Origin: Halorarius halobius
Lineage (GTDB): Archaea > Halobacteriota > Halobacteria > Halobacteriales > Haloarculaceae
NCBI RefSeq assembly: GCF_024298865.1
Contig: NZ_CP101161.1
Coordinates: 2,749,227-2,813,226 of the forward strand
Direction: 5' to 3'
DNA: 64,000 bases
Shown here: positions 58,879-64,000 of the stretch, one piece after another
How positions within the stretch are numbered: position 1 is the first letter of the stretch
How the letters are laid out: the number at the start of each line of letters is the position of its first letter
The notes under the pieces: model-generated
Databases searched by the model: none
What the model was told of the DNA's origin: nothing
Seen by the model: the letters and a program-made list of their open reading frames with translations, nothing else
Made by a program: the position numbers and the translations under genes

Positions 58879-59847
58879 ATGAACGCCATCGAGGTCGCCG
58901 GACTCACCAAGCGGTACGGCGAGGTGACGGCCGTCGACGACCTCACCCTCGACGTGGAGGCCGGCGAACTGTTCGGTCTGCTCGGCCCGAACGGCGCGGG
59001 GAAGACGACGCTCGTCAACACGCTGTGTACGCTCACCAGACCCACCGCGGGGACGGCCGCCGTCGCCGGCCACGACGTCCGCGCCGCCCCGGCGCAGGTC
59101 CGAGAGGCCATCGGCGTCGTGTTCCAGGAACCAGCACTCGACGAGGAACTCACCGGCGTCGAGAACCTCCGGTTCCACGCCCGACTCTACGGCATCACCG
59201 GCGACCGGCGGCGCGACCGCATCGAGGAGGTGCTGGCGCTGGTGGACCTCGGCGACCGCCGCGACGAGAAGGTGGGCGACTACTCCGGCGGGATGGCGCG
59301 CCGCCTCGAACTCGCGCGGGGCCTGCTTCACGAACCGGAGGTGCTGTTCCTCGACGAGCCGACCGTCGGGCTGGACGCCGGCACCCGGAAGGACGTCCGC
59401 GAGTACGTCGCGGCGCTCAACGACCGCACCGGCGTCACCGTCGTCCTCACGACCCACTACATGGAGGAGGCCGACGCGCTCTGTGACAGAATCGCCATCG
59501 TGGACCGGGGCCGGGTCGTCGCCTGCGACGCGCCCGCCGCGCTGAAGCGGGGGCTCGGCGGCGACGCCGTCAGCCTCGCCGTCTCGGACGGGGCCGCCGT
59601 GGCCGCTCGCGTCCGCGAGTTCCCCTGGGTCGAATCCGTCGCCGACGCGGGCGACGGCTTCCGGGTCGTCGTCGACGACGGGGAGCGCCGGGTTCCCGCA
59701 CTGGTCGTCGCCGCGGGGGAGGTTGCCGACGTGACCGGCGTCAGCGTCGAGGCACCGACGCTCGAACGCGTGTTCCTCGAACTGACGGGTCGCCCGGTCG
59801 CTCGAGTTCGGGAGGAACCGGTCGCCGCACCGGCGGGGGCCGAATGA
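58879..59847 (+). CDS. ABC-2 type exporter ATPase (DrrA-like)
   Basis: A 322-residue ATPase. Walker A LLGPNGAGKTTLVNTLC (about residues 34-50), Q loop VVFQEPALDEELTGVENL, signature DYSGGMARRLELARGLLHEP, Walker B VLFLDEPTVGLDAGTRKD and switch histidine TTHYMEEAD are all present. The last 90 residues form the DrrA-type C-terminal domain (RVREFPWVESVADAGDGFRV). It overlaps the permease by four bases. Members export drugs, lipids or antibiotics; no substrate gene is beside it. It starts 36 bases after uridine phosphorylase but is probably a separate function. Confidence 0.92.
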   Translation: MNAIEVAGLTKRYGEVTAVDDLTLDVEAGELFGLLGPNGAGKTTLVNTLCTLTRPTAGTAAVAGHDVRAAPAQVREAIGVVFQEPALDEELTGVENLRFHARLYGITGDRRRDRIEEVLALVDLGDRRDEKVGDYSGGMARRLELARGLLHEPEVLFLDEPTVGLDAGTRKDVREYVAALNDRTGVTVVLTTHYMEEADALCDRIAIVDRGRVVACDAPAALKRGLGGDAVSLAVSDGAAVAARVREFPWVESVADAGDGFRVVVDDGERRVPALVVAAGEVADVTGVSVEAPTLERVFLELTGRPVARVREEPVAAPAGAE

Positions 59848-60614
59848 TGCTCCGGGTCGACCCGCTGGCCGTCTACGGGCTCTGGATACGTGACCTCCTC
59901 CGGTTCCGGCGCTCGCGCTCCCGGGTCATCGGGGCCTTCCTCACGCCGCTTCTCGTCTTTGCGTTCTTCGGGTTCGGGTTCCGTGGCGTCCAGTTCGGCG
60001 GCGTCCCGGGCGACGTGAGCTACGTCGAGTATCTCGTGCCGGGCATCCTCGGGTTCACCATGCTGTTCTCGGCGTCGTTCACGGGACTCGCCGTGCTCTC
60101 GGACCGCGAGGTGGGGTTCCTGAAGGAGATACTCGTCGCGCCCGTGCCGCGGACGAGCATCGTCCTCGGGCGCGTGCTCGGCGGCGCGACGACGGCGCTG
60201 ATACAGACGGGGCTCATCCTCGCGGGCACCGTCGTGCTCGGGTTCCGGCCGCGACTCCTCGGCCTCCCGCTGGCGGCGGTGATGCTCGTCGCCATCGCGG
60301 TCACGTTCATCGGTTTCGGTCTCGCGCTGGCGACCCTCTTTTCGGACACGCAGGGGTACAACCTGCTCGTCAACTTCACGCTGTTCCCGCTCGCGTTCCT
60401 GTCGGGAGCGTTCTACCCGCTGTCGAACCTCCCGACGGTCGTCCAGTATCTCGGGTATCTCAACCCGCTCACGTACGGCATCGACGGCCTCCGCGGGGCG
60501 CTGGTCGGCTACTCGCAGTACCCGCTGTGGCTGGATTTCGGCGTCGTGGCGCTGTCCGGTGTGGTGATGGTGACGGTCGGCGCGGCGGCCTTCGGACGGT
60601 TCGAGGTGGACTGA
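59844..60614 (+). CDS. ABC-2 type exporter permease (DrrB-like)
   Basis: A 256-residue permease with six hydrophobic segments. FRRSRSRVIGAFLTPLLVF is the N-terminal helix entry and NLLVNFTLFPLAFLSGAFYPLSNLP is the ABC-2 signature in helix 5 region. LSDREVGFLKEILVAPVPRT is the coupling segment that contacts the ATPase. Six helices with a long cytoplasmic start match DrrB. It works as dimer with the upstream ATPase dimer. Start ATG at 59844 overlaps the ATPase stop. Confidence 0.92.
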   Translation: MMLRVDPLAVYGLWIRDLLRFRRSRSRVIGAFLTPLLVFAFFGFGFRGVQFGGVPGDVSYVEYLVPGILGFTMLFSASFTGLAVLSDREVGFLKEILVAPVPRTSIVLGRVLGGATTALIQTGLILAGTVVLGFRPRLLGLPLAAVMLVAIAVTFIGFGLALATLFSDTQGYNLLVNFTLFPLAFLSGAFYPLSNLPTVVQYLGYLNPLTYGIDGLRGALVGYSQYPLWLDFGVVALSGVVMVTVGAAAFGRFEVD

Positions 60615-60655
60615 CGACCACGACATTCTTGCCGGCGCGTGACGAGACACCGTCC

Positions 60656-60913
60656 ATGCGCCTCGCGCGCGACGATTCGCTCGTCGGGACGGTGGTCGTC
60701 CCGCTGGTCGTGGGTGCTGTGGGGTTCGTCGCCGGACTGTTCGTCGGGCCGGCCTGGGCCGCGCTTGGCTTCGTGACCGGGACCGGACTCGCGCTCGCCG
60801 TCGGGGCGAACGTGGACAGCGAGGAGAGCCGAATCGACGAACTCGAAACCCGGGTCGCGGAACTCGAAGCGGAACGGGAACGGCGGTCCGACGAGGGGAA
60901 AACGGAGTCCTGA
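60656..60913 (+). CDS. Small membrane protein with C-terminal coiled coil
   Basis: An 85-residue protein. Two hydrophobic segments (about 11-28 and 33-50, VVVPLVVGAVGFVAGLFVG and AALGFVTGTGLALAVGA) are followed by a charged heptad-like tail, SRIDELETRVAELEAERERR. This suits a small anchored protein that assembles through a coiled coil. It lies 42 bases after the exporter permease and could be in the same transcript. Function unknown; I know of no named family. Confidence 0.6.
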   Translation: MRLARDDSLVGTVVVPLVVGAVGFVAGLFVGPAWAALGFVTGTGLALAVGANVDSEESRIDELETRVAELEAERERRSDEGKTES

Positions 60914-60936
60914 GACGCAGTTCGCCGGGGTGACAG

Positions 60937-62109
60937 CTACATGTCGCCCCAGGCCTTCAGCGCGGCGGAGGGCCCGGCGACGTCGTTTATCCAGCGGGCG
61001 GCGATACCCTTCTTGAGCATTTCGGCGACGGGGCCGCCGAACGTGTCGATGACGCTGTCGAGATACATCACGTCGTGGGCGACGGCCTCGTCGCCGACCG
61101 AGATGACCGTCCCCTTGTCCTTGTGGGTCCAGGTGTCGAGCGACTGGCCGCGGGCGGCCCGCGCGAGGTTCTCGCCGGCGACCTCGGCGGCCTGCCAGGC
61201 GGCCTGTGCGGTCGGCGGCGCGGGCATCTCCTGGCCGGGTTGGTCGACGAGCGCCGCGTCGCCGATGGCGAACACCCGCTCGTCGCTCGTCCGGAAGTCG
61301 GCCTCCGCGTTGATGCGGTGCGAGCGGTCGTCCTGGTCGACCTCGATTTCGCGGGCGGCGTCCTGGCCGGTGATGCCGCCCGTCCACAGCAGTACGTCGT
61401 AGTCGAGTTCGGCGTCGTCGCCGACGTAGACGGTCTCCTCGTCGACCTCGCCGATGAACTCGCCGGTCAGGACGTCGACGTCCTTCTCCTCCAGCAGTTT
61501 GGCGAGTTTCGCCTGCACGACGGGGTCGTTGTTCGGGAACACGTTGTCCAGCCCCTCGACGAGTTTGATCTCGATGGGCGCCCGATGCTTGTCGCGGAAC
61601 TCCGCTATCTCGCCGGCGGCCTGGATGCCGGAGAGCCCGGCACCGCCGACGACCACCTGCGCGGGGTCGTCGCGCGTGGCCTCCTTCGCGGCCGTCTTCA
61701 CCTCCTCGTGAATCTCGAGGGCGTCGTCGAGCCCCTTCAGCGTCAGCGAGTGCTCCCGGAGCCCGTCGATGCCGAAGAAGGCGGTCTGGGAGCCGAACGC
61801 GACCAGCACGTAGTCGTAGTCGACCGTGGAGTCGTCGTCGAGATGGACCGTCCGGGCGTCGGTGTCGAGGTCCTCGACGCTTGCGTTGATGAACCGCGTC
61901 GAGGGGGACTTGATCTCCTCACACGGGAAAGTTATCTTGTCCTGCACGTCCGGATTCCGGATACAGCGGTGCGACTCGTGGAGTACGAGATGGTGGTCGA
62001 CGTCCGAGATCCAGGTGAGGTCCGCCTCGTCGTCCAGCTCGCGTTCGAGCTTCAGCACCGCACCGGTCCCGGCGTACCCCGAGCCCAGCACGACGACGTC
62101 GTCTGTCAT
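60937..62109 (-). CDS. Type II NADH dehydrogenase-like FAD oxidoreductase
   Basis: A 390-residue two-dinucleotide-domain flavoprotein. DDVVVLGSGYAGTGAVLKLE binds FAD and AQVVVGGAGLSGIQAAGEIA binds NAD(P)H; DERVFAIGDAALVDQPGQ is the second FAD contact, and PAPPTAQAAWQAAEVAGENL follows, which lines the quinone site in NDH-2 enzymes. The C-terminus (MLKKGIAARWINDVAGPSAA) is a short amphipathic helix able to touch the membrane. It probably passes electrons from NADH to menaquinone without pumping. Sulfide:quinone reductase relatives need extra cysteines not seen here. Start at 62109 (MTDDVVVLG). Confidence 0.85.
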   Translation of the reverse strand: MTDDVVVLGSGYAGTGAVLKLERELDDEADLTWISDVDHHLVLHESHRCIRNPDVQDKITFPCEEIKSPSTRFINASVEDLDTDARTVHLDDDSTVDYDYVLVAFGSQTAFFGIDGLREHSLTLKGLDDALEIHEEVKTAAKEATRDDPAQVVVGGAGLSGIQAAGEIAEFRDKHRAPIEIKLVEGLDNVFPNNDPVVQAKLAKLLEEKDVDVLTGEFIGEVDEETVYVGDDAELDYDVLLWTGGITGQDAAREIEVDQDDRSHRINAEADFRTSDERVFAIGDAALVDQPGQEMPAPPTAQAAWQAAEVAGENLARAARGQSLDTWTHKDKGTVISVGDEAVAHDVMYLDSVIDTFGGPVAEMLKKGIAARWINDVAGPSAALKAWGDM

Positions 62110-62241
62110 GCCCGAGGCTGGGTGGTCATCGGATACAAACCCTGCGGAATCGCCCCATGGAGCCGGCAAGCCTTGCGCGTTCGGCACGCTCGGCTCGTGG
62201 TGTTAGAACGTACCAATCGAAGAGAAATACTCTTCAGTTCG

Positions 62242-62781
62242 TCAGTGGGCGGGCTCCTCGCCGCCGGCGGGTGCCTCCATGTTGTCGATGGTGAGGATGA
62301 GGCTGTTGTTGGTGTCGTCCTTGCCCTCGAGGGTGCCCTCGATGAGCAGTTTCGACAGCGGCGTCGGGCCGACGCTGATGGAGTCGCCCTCGTGGAAGTC
62401 GCCGATGGAGCCCTGGAGGCGAATCTCCGCCCGGCAGAGTTCGGGGTGGTGGACGCTCGTCAGGTCTATCTCCTGGACGTTCGCGCCCTCGACGAGTTCG
62501 TCGTTGTGTCGGAACGGGACGTCGGCCGCCTGGTCCATCTCCTGTATCTCGAGGGCGTCGTACGCGTTGCCCGTCGGCTTGTAGCCACCCTTCGGCCCGG
62601 GTACGCCCTCGACCAACTGCAGTGCCTTCAGACTCTGCATCTGGTTGCGGATGGTGCCCGGGTTCCGGTCCACTTCCTCGGCGATGTCCTCGCCTTTCAC
62701 CGCGGATTCGGTGTCACGGTAGAGGTTGATGAGCGCCTCGAGTATCTTCTTCTGCGAGGGGGTGAGTTCGATTGATGACAT
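62242..62781 (-). CDS. Winged-helix transcriptional regulator (Rrf2-like) with C-terminal ligand domain
   Basis: A 179-residue protein. Residues 1-75 form a winged helix (TPSQKKILEALINLYRDTES, EVDRNPGTIRNQMQSLKALQ, VPGPKGGYKPT). The remaining beta-rich half (AEIRLQGSIGDFHEGDSISV, LLIEGTLEGKDDTNNSLILT) may sense a ligand. A single cysteine (ELCRAE) is present, so it is not an iron-sulfur Rrf2. It is conserved in haloarchaea and methanogens by my recollection. CTTAAG at 62806-62811, about 28 bases before the ATG, is a TATA-like box. Target genes are unknown; the divergent epimerase is a candidate. Confidence 0.8.
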   Translation of the reverse strand: MSSIELTPSQKKILEALINLYRDTESAVKGEDIAEEVDRNPGTIRNQMQSLKALQLVEGVPGPKGGYKPTGNAYDALEIQEMDQAADVPFRHNDELVEGANVQEIDLTSVHHPELCRAEIRLQGSIGDFHEGDSISVGPTPLSKLLIEGTLEGKDDTNNSLILTIDNMEAPAGGEEPAH

Positions 62782-62952
62782 TAACTTTAATTCGGTACTC
62801 CGTCCCTTAAGTCCGGCGGTGAATCTCCCGCCCCCCGTTCCGGGTGAATCGCCGCCGCCCCTGACCGTGATGCTACGGTGATTTATCAAATTCTCGTCAA
62901 CCTCTGGGACGGGGACCGACACGCACTTGTCGTCGGGCCTACCGCACCCGGT

Positions 62953-63864
62953 ATGAACGGCGAACGCGTGCTCGTGACGGGGGGTGCAGGGTTCATCGGC
63001 TCGAACCTCGCCAACCATCTCGCGGGCGACAACGACGTCATCGCACTCGACGACTGCTATCTCGGCACGCCCGAGAACCTCGACGACGACGTGGAGTTCG
63101 TCGACGCCTCGGTGCTGGACGACGACCTGCCGGCGGACGTCGACGTCCTGTTCCATCTGGCGGCGCTGTCCTCGCGGGCGATGCACGAGGAGGACCCCGC
63201 CCGCGGCGCGCGGGTCAACGTCGAGGGGTTCATCAACACGGTCGAGCAGGTGCGCGAGGAGGGCTGTGACACCGTCGTGTACGCGTCCACCTCCTCCATC
63301 TACGGCGACATGACCGAGCCGTCGCCCGAATCGATGGACGTCAAGGCCCGGACCGGCTACGAGGCGTCGAAACTCGCCCGGGAGCGCTACGGCGAGTACT
63401 ACTCCAACTTCCACGGCATGTCGATGGCCGGGATGCGGTTCTTCTCCGTCTACCAGGGGTTCGGTGGCGCCGAGGAGCACAAAGGGGAGTACGCCAACCT
63501 CATCGCGCAGTTCGCCGACGAGATAGCCCGCGGGGAGTCCCCCGAAATTTGGGGCGACGGGACGCAGACCCGCGACTTCACCCACGTCGACGACATCGTG
63601 CGCGGTTTGGAACTCGCGGCCGACGAACGGCTCGACGGCGTCTACAACCTCGGCACCGGCGAGTCCTACTCGCTGAACGAACTCGTCGAGCGGCTCAACG
63701 ACGTGCTCGGCACGGACGTCGACCCGGTGTACGAGGAGAACACGATGCGCAACTACGTCCACCACACGATGGCCGACCCCTCGAAGATGCACGAGGCGAC
63801 GGGATGGGAGCCCGAAATCGGATTCGACGAGGGGCTTCGTCGCGTCTGCGACCAGTATCTCTGA
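62953..63864 (+). CDS. NAD-dependent sugar-nucleotide epimerase/dehydratase
   Basis: A 303-residue extended short-chain reductase. VLVTGGAGFIGSNLANHL binds NAD; STSSIYG, and YEASKLARE give the catalytic Ser/Thr, Tyr and Lys (YxxxK). GDGTQTRDFTHVDDIVRG and NLGTGESYSLNELVE are UDP-sugar contacts as in GalE-like proteins. It would interconvert a UDP- or dTDP-sugar, possibly for N-glycans on S-layer or pilins. Start at 62953 is favoured over 62878, which lies in the promoter. TTTATCAA at 62882-62889 is a weak TATA box. It is divergent from the winged-helix gene. Confidence 0.9.
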   Translation: MNGERVLVTGGAGFIGSNLANHLAGDNDVIALDDCYLGTPENLDDDVEFVDASVLDDDLPADVDVLFHLAALSSRAMHEEDPARGARVNVEGFINTVEQVREEGCDTVVYASTSSIYGDMTEPSPESMDVKARTGYEASKLARERYGEYYSNFHGMSMAGMRFFSVYQGFGGAEEHKGEYANLIAQFADEIARGESPEIWGDGTQTRDFTHVDDIVRGLELAADERLDGVYNLGTGESYSLNELVERLNDVLGTDVDPVYEENTMRNYVHHTMADPSKMHEATGWEPEIGFDEGLRRVCDQYL

Positions 63865-64000
63865 CGGTCGAGACGCGCCGCCTGCCCGTCCCCCTCGGAC
63901 ACCTGCTGGTCGACGAACTCGACGGTGACGACGACCGGCTGGTCCGCCCGCACCGTCACCTCCTCGTCGATGGTCGTCGCGAACCTGGGGTAGGCCCACC
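63753..64000 (-). CDS. Possible 3' end of a gene entering from the right
   Basis: The minus frame is open from the window edge to a stop at 63753. The outer part, WAYPRFATTIDEEVTVRADQ and PVVVTVEFVDQQVSEGDGQA, reads like a real beta-rich acidic protein. From about 63860 the frame runs antisense through the epimerase end and looks non-coding (RRSPSSNPISGSHPVASC). So either the gene ends inside the epimerase or a frameshift or sequence error hides the true stop near 63865. The identity is unknown. Confidence 0.3.
   Translation of the reverse strand, partial: WAYPRFATTIDEEVTVRADQPVVVTVEFVDQQVSEGDGQAARLDRQRYWSQTRRSPSSNPISGSHPVASCIFEGSAIVWWT

Overview
This window is chromosomal DNA from a haloarchaeon (class Halobacteria). 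The evidence is very high G+C, strongly acidic predicted proteins, Tat-type signal peptides on nearly every exported protein, archaeal TATA-like boxes 25-30 bases before many start codons with few ribosome sites on first genes, and typical lineage families (halocyanin, HalX response regulator, form III RuBisCO, MTH865-like protein, haloarchaeal PilB/PilC). Genes are densely packed on both strands. There is no rRNA, CRISPR array, transposase or phage module.

Layout. 1-912 is the 3' part of a form III RuBisCO. 0.9-12.4 kb is an acyl-CoA/keto-acid block: two acyl-CoA dehydrogenases, a crotonase, a beta-keto acid cleavage enzyme, an acyl-CoA carboxylase carboxyltransferase, an AMP-forming acyl-CoA synthetase and an MFS carrier. 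12.4-19 kb has small membrane proteins, a CMD-type peroxidase-like protein, a DUF4396 protein, a CopA-type copper ATPase and an HMG-CoA reductase with an extra N-terminal domain. 19.3-34.2 kb is mixed: rhodanese/metallo-beta-lactamase fusion, iron-sulfur photolyase, Tat-exported beta-propeller and halocyanin, UDG-like protein, haloalkane-dehalogenase-like hydrolase, exported CocE-type hydrolase, ubiquitin-like SAMP plus metallo-hydrolase, phosphodiesterase-fold protein, cytochrome P450 and an APH-like kinase.

34.2-38 kb has tRNA-Arg(CCU) flanked by repeated pieces of its own 3' end, a tandem pair of nearly identical TatA genes, a 1-Cys peroxiredoxin, an HD hydrolase and an MFS carrier. 37.9-50.3 kb is a surface-filament region, all on the minus strand: a pseudo-RecA/HalX regulator pair, a large pilin-like glycoprotein whose C-terminal third is AT-rich, and two separate PilB-PilC pairs divided by tRNA-Gly(UCC) and a methyltransferase. 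50.3-58.9 kb is a nucleoside uptake and breakdown cluster: phosphosugar mutase, BMP lipoprotein, double ATPase, two permeases, cytidine deaminase, uridine phosphorylase. The rest holds an ABC-2 exporter, NDH-2, a winged-helix regulator and a sugar-nucleotide epimerase.

How they fit. The nucleoside cluster should release ribose-1-phosphate, which in haloarchaea can be turned into ribulose-1,5-bisphosphate and used by RuBisCO, encoded at the left end. The acyl-CoA block looks like catabolism of branched or short acyl/keto acids. A recurring feature is convergent gene pairs whose stop codons touch or overlap (five cases), leaving no room for terminators between them.
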